DNA of 64,000 nucleotides from Anabaena sp. UHCC 0187 (lineage in GTDB: Bacteria; Cyanobacteriota; Cyanobacteriia; Cyanobacteriales; Nostocaceae). The DNA lies in NCBI RefSeq assembly GCF_009712035.1, contig NZ_VILB01000014.1, positions 427,490-491,489 on the forward strand, written 5' to 3'. Position numbers and translations under genes: made by a program. Below the pieces are notes generated by a model. The model saw nothing but the letters and a program-made list of their open reading frames with translations, ran no database searches and had not been told where the DNA came from. Each line of letters opens with the position of its first letter. The stretch's first letter is position 1. Below are positions 27,505 through 35,875 of the stretch, in pieces.

Positions 27505-28464
27505 ATGTCTAATCCAGAAAATCCAGAAATATTACCACCAGCACTTTTAGACATTCTCAGAGAATTACATTCCCAGTATAAATCCCTGAAAGATGGTGTA
27601 GTAGCCAACTATATTCCCGAACTTGCTAAAGTAAATCCCGACTTATTTAGTATTTGTATTGTTACCACAGATGGTCAAATTTACGAAGTTGGGGATTTTG
27701 AACAACTGTTTACTATCCAGTCAATTTCTAAAGTCTTTGTCTATGGACAAGCATTAGCGGATCATGGCAGAGATTATATTCTAACTAGAGTCGGGGTAGA
27801 ACCGACGGGAGACGCATTTAACGCCATTGTTCTTGATGAACAGTCTAAACGCCCTTACAATCCCATGGTAAATGCCGGAGCTATAGCCACTACCAGTTTA
27901 ATTAAAGGCAATGGAGCAACAGAAAGATTAAATAGATTATTGGAAATGTATCGGCGTTATATTGGTAGAGATATATTTGTAGATATTTCTGTATTTACAT
28001 CAGAGCGTAGTACCGGACATCGCAACCGTGCCAATGCCCATTTAATGTTAAATTTTGGCATGATTGACCAAAATATTGAAGAATCACTAGATTTATATTT
28101 CCAACAATGTTCTGCAATGGTAAATTGTCGAGACTTGGCAGTTATGGCAGCTACTCTCGCCAATAAAGGAATTAACCCAATTACAAAAGAACAAGCAGTA
28201 GATACTCATTACATTAAAGATATATTAAGTGTCATGTACACTTGCGGAATGTATAACTTTGCCGGTGAATGGGCATATAAAGTGGGAATTCCGGCAAAAA
28301 GTGGCGTTTCTGGGGGAATTATCGCCGTTGTTCCTGGACAAATGGGCATTGGTGTCTTTTCACCGCTGCTAGATCCACGGGGTAATAGTGTGCGCGGTGT
28401 GAAAGTGTGTGAAGAACTATCACAACGGTTGGGGCTACATCTGTTTGATTGTGTAAAGTGTTAA
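27505..28464 (+). CDS. glsA: Glutaminase A
   Basis: Hydrolyses glutamine to glutamate and ammonia. The 319-residue protein belongs to the beta-lactamase-fold glutaminases: QSISKVF carries the Ser-x-x-Lys nucleophile motif (about 74-80), followed by [25 protein letters not shown] and the late AKSGVSGGI loop. The full family length is present and there is no signal peptide. The WGR-domain gene starts 37 bases downstream on the same strand. Confidence 0.95.
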   Translation: MSNPENPEILPPALLDILRELHSQYKSLKDGVVANYIPELAKVNPDLFSICIVTTDGQIYEVGDFEQLFTIQSISKVFVYGQALADHGRDYILTRVGVEPTGDAFNAIVLDEQSKRPYNPMVNAGAIATTSLIKGNGATERLNRLLEMYRRYIGRDIFVDISVFTSERSTGHRNRANAHLMLNFGMIDQNIEESLDLYFQQCSAMVNCRDLAVMAATLANKGINPITKEQAVDTHYIKDILSVMYTCGMYNFAGEWAYKVGIPAKSGVSGGIIAVVPGQMGIGVFSPLLDPRGNSVRGVKVCEELSQRLGLHLFDCVKC

Positions 28465-28501
28465 TATATACTGAATTAAGTTCATTACATCATCAAGTGT
28501 C

Positions 28502-29926
28502 ATGGCTGAAGAAAAGACCTATTTAGAACTTTCCCAAGGTGATAGCGGCTCTCATAAATTCTATGAAGTTGTTCTTAATGATACTGAATTGACTATCCGT
28601 TATGGTCGAATTGGGGACACAGGACAAACCCAAAGCAAAACTTACCCCACTTCAGAAAAAGCACAAGCAGAAGCGCAGAAAAAAATTAAGGAAAAGCTGA
28701 AAAAAGGCTATGAACAAGCGGTTATGGGAGTGCGACAAAAACGCTCCATTACCCGTCGTCAAGTCAATAGCACTATTTCAACCGCAAAACAATCGCCAAT
28801 TATTTGGAAATTTAACGCTAATTCTGCGGCTTTTGGGATTTTTGTAGACGGTGAACGTTGTTGGCTAGGAAACCAAGCTGGACAAGTATTTACACTGAAT
28901 CATGCAGGTAAAGTTATCAATCAATTTAAACTTTCCGAAGGGGTAAAATGTTTAGTTGCTGATGATATTTGGATTTATGCTGGTTGTGATGATGGCAATG
29001 TCTACGACTTGACAGGAAAGTTACCACGAGTTGCTTACCAAATTGATGAAAATGTCGATATTTTCTGGTTAGATATTCATGATGGTTTGCTGGGAGTATC
29101 TGACGCTAAAGGTGGTGTCACGACGATTGGGCATGATGATGAATTGCAGTGGACTCGTTTAAGTCAAGGTTCTGCCGGTTGGATGGTTCGCTGTGACCAA
29201 GAAGGAATTTATCATGGTCATAGTGCAGGTGTAACCATGTATGATCACAAAGAAGGCAGAATGCTTTGGCATCAAAAAACTGCTGGTTCTGTCTTATTTG
29301 GTTGGCAAGAAGCATCTGTAGTTTATGCTGGTACTGGCGATCAAAAGGTTTATTCCTTTAGTAAAAAAGGTGAACCCGGTGCAGTTTATAAATGTGATGC
29401 TGCTGTGTACTCCTGTGCTACAGCATTAGATGGTAAATATGTTTTTGCGGGTGATAATAGTTCTTCCATTTACTGTTTTAACCAAACAGGGGAAAGGTTA
29501 TGGAAGCTAGGAACTGGTTGCGGTTCGGCTTTATCTATGCAATTTTTTGATAACCGCATATATATAGTGACAACTGATGGTTCTTTAGCTTGTATTGATG
29601 CCAGTGAAGCGGCTATTACTGCTGCTGAAATAGGGACAATTCCCGAAGCTACTATTATTAAAGCACCAAAAGGAGAGGGGGCTGCACCTTCCACCGTTCT
29701 GGAGACTACCACAGATACAAGTGCAGGTGTGATTGTTGAATGTTTCCGTCAGGGGAGTAAGTTAAGAATGCGGGTTGTTTCTCCTAACTATCACTCTGAC
29801 TGGAAAGTGCAGTTTCCGAGAGATATTCGGGAAGAAGGACAACGTTATTGGGTTCAAGAAGTGCGAGAGTCTGCGAATGGAGGCTTTTACCGTGTCTATG
29901 GTGATATTAAAAAGTTAGTGGAATAG
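28502..29926 (+). CDS. WGR domain protein with a PQQ-like beta-propeller
   Basis: The 474-residue protein has an N-terminal WGR domain (about 1-80: YLELSQGDSGSHKFYEVVL, then TIRYGRIGDTGQ), a domain best known from PARPs, where it binds nucleic acid. Next come repeated beta-propeller blades with Trp/Gly signatures (WLGNQAGQVFTL, IYAGCDDGNVYDL, VYAGTGDQKVYSF, FAGDNSSSIYCF). A C-terminal beta domain ends the protein. There is no catalytic PARP domain and no signal peptide. The role is unknown; the propeller suggests a cytosolic protein-interaction scaffold. Confidence 0.85.
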   Translation: MAEEKTYLELSQGDSGSHKFYEVVLNDTELTIRYGRIGDTGQTQSKTYPTSEKAQAEAQKKIKEKLKKGYEQAVMGVRQKRSITRRQVNSTISTAKQSPIIWKFNANSAAFGIFVDGERCWLGNQAGQVFTLNHAGKVINQFKLSEGVKCLVADDIWIYAGCDDGNVYDLTGKLPRVAYQIDENVDIFWLDIHDGLLGVSDAKGGVTTIGHDDELQWTRLSQGSAGWMVRCDQEGIYHGHSAGVTMYDHKEGRMLWHQKTAGSVLFGWQEASVVYAGTGDQKVYSFSKKGEPGAVYKCDAAVYSCATALDGKYVFAGDNSSSIYCFNQTGERLWKLGTGCGSALSMQFFDNRIYIVTTDGSLACIDASEAAITAAEIGTIPEATIIKAPKGEGAAPSTVLETTTDTSAGVIVECFRQGSKLRMRVVSPNYHSDWKVQFPRDIREEGQRYWVQEVRESANGGFYRVYGDIKKLVE

Positions 29927-29930
29927 ATAA

Positions 29931-29960
29931 TGTAGAGACGTTCCATGGAACGTCTCTACA
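29931..29960. repeat. Perfect 30-bp palindrome (TGTAGAGACGTTCCA and its complement)
   Basis: Fifteen bases followed directly by their reverse complement, between convergent WGR and parA-like genes. A near-identical copy with one change is at 40164-40193. This is a dispersed cyanobacterial palindrome. Its position could make it a shared transcript-end hairpin. Confidence 0.85.
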
Positions 29961-30001
29961 AAGATTCTAAAAAATGCAGATTTCAATTCAGTTTTGTGAT
30001 T

Positions 30002-30886
30002 TTACAATTTCTGCAATAATTCCTGAGTTAATTGCATAAAGGCTTTAGAACCGGCTGTATTCGGACTTAGTAAAGAAACTGGCATAAAACTATCAACAGC
30101 TTTAGCAACATTCACATCAACTGGTATTTGGGCTTTACAGATTTTATCTACGCCAAAATCTTCAACAACTCGGTGCATTACCTGTTTATAATATCTGCCA
30201 TTGAGAAGATTTGCGCTGGACATACTAAAGACAATTCCCAACATTTTAATATCTATTTTGGCTTCGTGTTCGTGACTGTCTTTTAATTGGCCAATACGTC
30301 TTTCTAAAAGTTGAATTCCGACTACAGACAAAGGTTCTGGTCTAGCTGGGAGAATGTAGAAATCACTACTAGCCAAAGCACTGCGAGTCATGAGATTATA
30401 ACCGGGAGCGCAATCTAAAAGAATAAAATCATATTCATCTCGCACAGGTTTTAAAATATCTCTAATTAAGACTCTTTCAAAGCGATTCCAGATAGTTTCA
30501 AAATCCTGTTCTCCTAATGCCATTGATTGATTATGCAGCATTTCGGAAACCACAAATTCATCATATAAGTCAATATCTCCTGGCAATAAATCTAATCCGG
30601 GCAGATTACACACTTGAGGTTGAATGATGTCATGAATAGTCAGTTTTGCCTCTGGTTCAGGGTTGATAATTTGATCTAGCAAATATCTAAATGTCTTTCG
30701 TTGTTTGCGACGTTTGGCAAAGTCTACTGGTGACATTAAACTCAGTGTGGCACTAATTTGACTATCTAAATCTAAAACAAGTACCTTTTTGCCGTGATTT
30801 TTGGCTAAACAGGTGGCTATATTGACGGTAAGGGTGGTTTTACCGACTCCACCTTTCATGTTTGCGGTTGCAATTACATATCCCAT
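30002..30886 (-). CDS. ParA/MinD-type ATPase
   Basis: A 294-residue P-loop ATPase with the deviant Walker A KGGVGKTT (about 12-19, with the signature lysine), DLDSQ in the A' region and LLDCAPG (Walker B side). ParA proteins form ATP-dependent dimers on DNA and position chromosomes, plasmids or protein complexes. GAGGA stands seven bases before the ATG. No ParB partner lies on its strand; a second ParA module is encoded divergently 369 bases away. Cargo unknown. Confidence 0.9.
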   Translation of the reverse strand: MGYVIATANMKGGVGKTTLTVNIATCLAKNHGKKVLVLDLDSQISATLSLMSPVDFAKRRKQRKTFRYLLDQIINPEPEAKLTIHDIIQPQVCNLPGLDLLPGDIDLYDEFVVSEMLHNQSMALGEQDFETIWNRFERVLIRDILKPVRDEYDFILLDCAPGYNLMTRSALASSDFYILPARPEPLSVVGIQLLERRIGQLKDSHEHEAKIDIKMLGIVFSMSSANLLNGRYYKQVMHRVVEDFGVDKICKAQIPVDVNVAKAVDSFMPVSLLSPNTAGSKAFMQLTQELLQKL

Positions 30887-31255
30887 TTTTAATTCCTCTA
30901 CTGACGCTTTTCCATTGAGGTAGCGTACATATTATCCAATAGATTTTAACTTTGGTTAATTTAGCCTTTTGGGGGATGTGGAAAAGTTTTTTTACTTATG
31001 ATATTTTGCACCAATGGACAAAAGCCGCAAAATTAATTGCCAACAACAAGCATAAACCTATTGAAACTGGCTAAAGCCCAAAATACTGCGATCATATTCT
31101 GCTGGCTTTTATAAGTATATTTACTATATATATCTTACTTGCATAAATGATATGTATTGATTAATTCTAATAATGTTCATACTTGTTACTATGTCATAAT
31201 TATGCAAGTAAAATATTTTCATAGATGCGTACTACTTGATGAGAGGTAAAAAACA
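30887..31255. promoter_or_regulatory. Divergent regulatory region between two ParA-type genes, with 12-bp inverted repeat
   Basis: 369 AT-rich bases without a gene. TTACTTGCATAA at 31135-31146 and its exact complement TTATGCAAGTAA at 31200-31211 are separated by 53 bases, upstream of the nuclease-ParA fusion. This could be a pair of operator or parS-like sites bound by the module's own proteins. That assignment is inference. Confidence 0.5.
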
Positions 31256-32629
31256 TTGCTTTTTAAGCCGGAATTGTGCCGTAATGAAAGTGAAGTTGAG
31301 AGCAAACTCATAGTTCAATATTTGCTACCACAGCTAGGGTATACCCCAGATACGTGGCATCAAGAAGTTGCTATGGGTAGCATTCGCTTGGATTTTTTGG
31401 CATTTGCAGCACAGTCTATTCCCTTTGTGTTGAATGCTGACTCACCCCTGAGTGTAGTCCTGGAGGCAAAAAGTCCCAAGCAAAATTTAAATCATCACGT
31501 TCTCAGACTTAGGCATTATCTAACGAGTTTGAATGTGCGCTATGGTTTATTAACTAATGGTAAAGAAATTAGAATTTATCAAAAGTTACGAGATGATGTT
31601 AAGTTGGTTTTTCAATGTGATGGTAATGATGTTGAAACAAAGATAGAGGAAATTGGGGGGTTAATTGGTAGGGAGAGTTTGAAAAATAGGCAGGTTAAGG
31701 AAAAGTTATCAGTTCAACTATCGGATTTAGAAACGAAGAAGGAGCATTCTATGAAAACAATTGCAATTTATCATCACAAGGGTGGAGTAGGTAAAACAAC
31801 AGTTGCTGTGAATTTAGCAGCAGCTTTAAGTAATCAAGGTAAAAAAGTTCTCTTGATTGATATTGATGCTCAAGCCAATACCACCTTTGCTACAGGTTTG
31901 ATAAAGTTTGAATTTGAAGATGATGATGATTTGAAAGATCGCAATGTTTTTCATTTGCTAATTGCAGGTGAAGAAAAATCATTTTCTATACCTGATATTA
32001 TTCGTAAATCAAATGGGTTTAATTCAACAGAAATAGATGTTATTCCTTCCCACATTACTTTAATTGAACGTCAACCACGTTTAGCTGTATCTTCTGCAAG
32101 CATAACTAGATTAGCTAAAAAATTAGCATTGGTTCAGGATAGTTATGATATTACTATAATTGATACTCCTCCTTCATTAGATTTATATGCTACAGCTTCT
32201 TTAACTGCTGCTGATTACCTAATTATTCCTTCAGACTTGAAGCCATTTTCTAACCAAGGTTTGTTAAGTGTGAAAAACTTCATCAAAAGAGAAATTAATG
32301 AAAATAGGGAAAATATGGGAAAACCACCTATTCAAATTATGGGTGTTCTGCCATCAAAAATTTCCAGTAATACTCAATATCTCAGGCATTCATTCCCACG
32401 CCATAGAGATTTAATCCCAGAACGCTATGAACTACCATTAATGGATAACATGATTACAGAAAGAGCAGCGTTGTCACATTGTATTAACAAAAATTTAATT
32501 GTAGGCAATCTAGAAATACCTGATCCTAAATCAATTTTTGATTTTGCTAAATATGAATCATCGGCCAGTGCGTCAGCTTTTGAATTTGAGTCTTTAGCTT
32601 TAGAAGTAGTTAGAAAAATGGAGATATAA
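31256..32629 (+). CDS. Restriction-nuclease-fold domain fused to a ParA-type ATPase
   Basis: Residues 1 to about 125 look like the N-terminal domain of type I restriction R subunits (HSDR_N, PD-(D/E)XK fold): ESEVESK, then IRLDFLAF (Asp46), then VLEAKSP (Glu70, Lys72), and GLLTNGKEIRIY. Residues 166-457 are a ParA ATPase with KGGVGKTT at 175-182, DIDAQANTT and IIDTPPSLD. The start is TTG. An in-frame ATG at 31751 (Met166) is preceded by GGAG seven bases upstream, so a separate ParA could also be made. It is followed two bases later by the ParB-like gene. The pair looks like a partition-type cassette with a nuclease attached. Confidence 0.82.
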   Translation: MLFKPELCRNESEVESKLIVQYLLPQLGYTPDTWHQEVAMGSIRLDFLAFAAQSIPFVLNADSPLSVVLEAKSPKQNLNHHVLRLRHYLTSLNVRYGLLTNGKEIRIYQKLRDDVKLVFQCDGNDVETKIEEIGGLIGRESLKNRQVKEKLSVQLSDLETKKEHSMKTIAIYHHKGGVGKTTVAVNLAAALSNQGKKVLLIDIDAQANTTFATGLIKFEFEDDDDLKDRNVFHLLIAGEEKSFSIPDIIRKSNGFNSTEIDVIPSHITLIERQPRLAVSSASITRLAKKLALVQDSYDITIIDTPPSLDLYATASLTAADYLIIPSDLKPFSNQGLLSVKNFIKREINENRENMGKPPIQIMGVLPSKISSNTQYLRHSFPRHRDLIPERYELPLMDNMITERAALSHCINKNLIVGNLEIPDPKSIFDFAKYESSASASAFEFESLALEVVRKMEI

Positions 32630-32631
32630 TC

Positions 32632-33369
32632 ATGACTAAATTTTTAATTGTAGAAATTGAAGGTGTAACTTCAAGCGTTCCTCGTTCTAATTTTGAAGAC
32701 ACTGATTTAGATATTTTTGCTGATTTAATATTAGAGTCTGGAGGAATATTAAAACCATTGGTACTCAAAAAAATTGGTTTTGAAAAATATGAAGTAATTG
32801 ATGGACATTTTGAATATTATGCTGCTGTTAGAGCTAGAGAAAAAAATCCTAATAGGGGAGAAATTGTTAATGCCTTTATTATCCCTGCTGAAAAAGAAGA
32901 TGCAGTGTTAAATCAAGTTGCATTTCTTCAAAAGGTTGATACTCCTGACAACCAAGTTAAACCACCCAATAAAGAAACTGAAATTGCTAAATTACTTGAT
33001 CAAAATAAACAAATGAATGCCAAAATAAACCAACTATTTTCGCAATTAGAAGCTGTTAATAAATCGCTCAATCAAATTAGTGTATCTATTGGAAAATTTG
33101 CAACCTTCGATAGCCAAAATATAAACATTGATCAGAATGTAGAAACTCTTAATCAAAAAGTTGATCAAATTGCCACATATGTTGAGAAAATTCAGGAGAG
33201 TCAAAATCTGTCAATAAATACGAATAGCTTTACAATAGCTGTTAAAGAAAATCTTGACAGTATGACTAAAGATCAACTATTAGAACTTGCAAAACAAAAA
33301 AATATCAAGGTAGCAAAGGGAAAGAGAAAAGCTGAAATTATCAACGCTATTAAAAGTCAAGTAACCTGA
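32632..33369 (+). CDS. ParB-N-like protein with coiled coil and SAP/Rho-N-type C-terminus
   Basis: The 245-residue protein starts with a ParB/sulfiredoxin-like fold: ADLILESGGILKPLVLKKIG then YEVIDGHFEYYAAVRA resembles the ParB box, but lacks the GERR motif used for CTP binding. The middle (about 110-210) is coiled coil rich in Asn and Gln. The end, MTKDQLLELAKQKNIKVAKG, resembles SAP or Rho N-terminal helix-extended-loop-helix DNA-binding motifs. No helix-turn-helix of classical ParB is seen. It is almost certainly co-transcribed with the nuclease-ParA gene, acting as its likely partner. Confidence 0.72.
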   Translation: MTKFLIVEIEGVTSSVPRSNFEDTDLDIFADLILESGGILKPLVLKKIGFEKYEVIDGHFEYYAAVRAREKNPNRGEIVNAFIIPAEKEDAVLNQVAFLQKVDTPDNQVKPPNKETEIAKLLDQNKQMNAKINQLFSQLEAVNKSLNQISVSIGKFATFDSQNINIDQNVETLNQKVDQIATYVEKIQESQNLSINTNSFTIAVKENLDSMTKDQLLELAKQKNIKVAKGKRKAEIINAIKSQVT

Positions 33370-33384
33370 CGATTTCTAAATAAC

Positions 33385-33410
33385 CTTCTCTTTTTTTGCG
33401 TCTTTGCCCG
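33385..33410. repeat. Dispersed TTTTTGCGTCTTTGCCC-type repeat
   Basis: A short member of the CTTTGCG family in the 80-base gap between the convergent ParB-like and ATPase genes. Confidence 0.45.
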
Positions 33411-33449
33411 AAACATCCCCTCCCGCAATTGACGCAAAATTATATAAAA

Positions 33450-35456
33450 TCAAGTTGTCTTCCTTGCTAAACAAACTAATTGAGACTCTAAAGGTGCTTT
33501 AGGATCAATAATTCTTAGCTTCTTTTCCCAACATAATTGTTGAATTAACGCTTCTATCTTAGATTCACTTAATTCAGGAAAACAATAGTTAGTTTTTTGG
33601 ATAATAACTTGTGTACTTAAACAAATCTGACTCTTAACTAAATAAAAAATATAATTTTGGTATTCTTTCAATAATTGATTACTATTTCTTTGATCATCAT
33701 CATCATTATTATTAACTAATCCTAACTTTTGCAATAAAACACAACTGTTCAAAATATTAGATTTAGACATCAGATAACGTAAATTTTTTAAATCAATTAC
33801 CTTACCAGCAATTACTAAATCTCCTTCACAAGCACTTTGAACTAAATTATTATATGTAGCTAAATAGTGAATAGAAGTTAAATCAGGAATAATATGATAG
33901 TGAAAAGAATTCATAAAAATCTTACGATAAATTTTATACCCTTCATCATCTTCATTCCCTAGGGATTCTGCGCGAATTAAATACAATTTTAATGACTGAT
34001 TTTTTTTCAATGTTTTTTGACAAGCTTCCATAATATGAAGAAAACTGGTAAGATGGGGATCTTCCATCCATACTAAACCTAGTATTGCTGATTTATTTAT
34101 TAATTTATAACTTAAAGAATAGCTAGAATACTTACTTCCAATAAATAACGTATTCATAATTTCATCTACCTGTAATACCATGAGAATTTCTTCTAAACTC
34201 TTCATTAATTCTGGAGAGGATAATTGACGCATTTTAGTAATGCTTTGCTGGGTTTTGGCAAATTCCTCATGCCATTTTATTTGGAGATGAGATGCCAGTT
34301 TTAAATAGTTGTAATCTTTATTTTCATGACGTTGTGGAAATACAAAATCTCCTTTTTCACCACCTTTAGTTAACCATTTTTTATAGGCTTCTAGTGTATC
34401 TCTAGCATAGATAAATAAGTCTCTAGGATTAGTTTTACCTTGAGGGAATTCTCGCTCTAATATTTGACGATTTAAAGGATAAATAGGAGAAGGTATTTGT
34501 AAAATTTCTTGATTATGTAATAATTTTAGTCTTGACTCTAGCAGTAATTCAGTTTTAGCTAAACTAATATCTTTTAAAAAAACTGTCTCATCAATATTAT
34601 GTTTATCAAGTTGAGAAATTTTAGTTTCATTATCTTGCCATGTATGATTATTAATATTAAAAAGCATAAGCAAATTGATATTTTCTTCTCGAATTTTAGT
34701 ATTGACTGTAAATAATGCCGGAAAATCTAGAGTTCCATTTGGTAATTTACCAATACTTGTTAGCTGATCAAAATAAAGTACAATAGGTTGATGATTCCCA
34801 ACTATTCTACTTAGATTAACTAAGGTTTCCCTAGCTACAGTTTCTGTTTTAATAGATTTTTCTATCCCTAAAGCTTCCAAGGATTCTTGACTTAAATCAT
34901 CTCCACGTAAATATTCACAAGCTAAAGGATAAAGTTCGGAATTAGTTAAATCATAAAGTATGCTAAAAAAAGTATCATCATCATAAATTTTAACTCCTTT
35001 ATATAAATCCTTTAATTTATTAATAAATTTTTTCCTATCACTTCTCAAAAAATCAAATACATCATATTTAATATCTGGTTTTAAATTAGATAACCATTGT
35101 AATAACTGGGATTCTTTTTGATTATTTGATATTGCCATCAAAGAATCAACTGTATAGCGTAAAATATGCTGCCATATCACTTCTCGTACCCGAAAAGGAG
35201 GAATATACACAAACAATGCTTTATAATGAAAATGTTGATTTAGTCTTGATAATAAATAACTTTTATTAGAACCATCTTCACCATTAATTAACACAGTGGA
35301 TGTACAATTATTTTTAATAACTTCATTGAATTTTCTGTCAATTTTAATAAATGCCTCTTGATAAATATAATCAACGACAAGTTCTTTTTCATTAATTAAG
35401 TTAATTTGATCAAAAGGATTGGGATTTCTTAACACAATTGCAGCAAAACTTGCCAT
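33450..35456 (-). CDS. Large P-loop ATPase of unknown function
   Basis: The 668-residue protein has a Walker A motif GEDGSNKS (59-66) and a Walker B-like IVLYFDQ (225-231) within an AAA/STAND-like N-terminal half. A segment LACEYLRGDDLSQESLEALGI (about 178-197) recalls the RGExLS...LGI motif of Orc/Cdc6-like and BREX-associated ATP-binding proteins; this is a loose resemblance. The C-terminus (about 590-668) looks like a winged-helix fold. No nuclease or protease motif is visible. It is convergent with the nuclease-ParA-ParB-like pair, so shared function is possible but unproven. Confidence 0.72.
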   Translation of the reverse strand: MASFAAIVLRNPNPFDQINLINEKELVVDYIYQEAFIKIDRKFNEVIKNNCTSTVLINGEDGSNKSYLLSRLNQHFHYKALFVYIPPFRVREVIWQHILRYTVDSLMAISNNQKESQLLQWLSNLKPDIKYDVFDFLRSDRKKFINKLKDLYKGVKIYDDDTFFSILYDLTNSELYPLACEYLRGDDLSQESLEALGIEKSIKTETVARETLVNLSRIVGNHQPIVLYFDQLTSIGKLPNGTLDFPALFTVNTKIREENINLLMLFNINNHTWQDNETKISQLDKHNIDETVFLKDISLAKTELLLESRLKLLHNQEILQIPSPIYPLNRQILEREFPQGKTNPRDLFIYARDTLEAYKKWLTKGGEKGDFVFPQRHENKDYNYLKLASHLQIKWHEEFAKTQQSITKMRQLSSPELMKSLEEILMVLQVDEIMNTLFIGSKYSSYSLSYKLINKSAILGLVWMEDPHLTSFLHIMEACQKTLKKNQSLKLYLIRAESLGNEDDEGYKIYRKIFMNSFHYHIIPDLTSIHYLATYNNLVQSACEGDLVIAGKVIDLKNLRYLMSKSNILNSCVLLQKLGLVNNNDDDDQRNSNQLLKEYQNYIFYLVKSQICLSTQVIIQKTNYCFPELSESKIEALIQQLCWEKKLRIIDPKAPLESQLVCLARKTT

Positions 35457-35875
35457 AATATTTGTTCCTAATTTACCGAGTTTTATCTAGGAAAGTGGTT
35501 ACTTTAACCTTGATTTTCTATTTTATTAACCTATTCTTAAATATAAGAATTAAATTAATAAGAGATAGAAATTAAGTATAAAATACCACAGTATTTACAA
35601 ATCTGCCTTAATGATTATACTGCATTTACATTCTGGGTCATTCCTCACCAATTATTACGGGTATAGTATAAGATACTATTATTGAATGTAGCAATTATCT
35701 ATCTAGCAAATTTTTATATTTTTCTGCGTGTTTAAATGCGTTTAAAAAATAATTAGCTTAATACATAAAGATTCATGTATTTGTTCAGAAAAATTTTATA
35801 CAGATAGTAAATAAATTCCCCCATAGGGCGAGATTTATATGTATCATCTTTGAGAAGACCAGATAAATCAGACTT
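35457..35875. other. Intergenic region between divergent ATPase and glycosyltransferase genes
   Basis: 419 AT-rich bases. I see no gene, no clear repeat and no reliable promoter. Confidence 0.55.
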
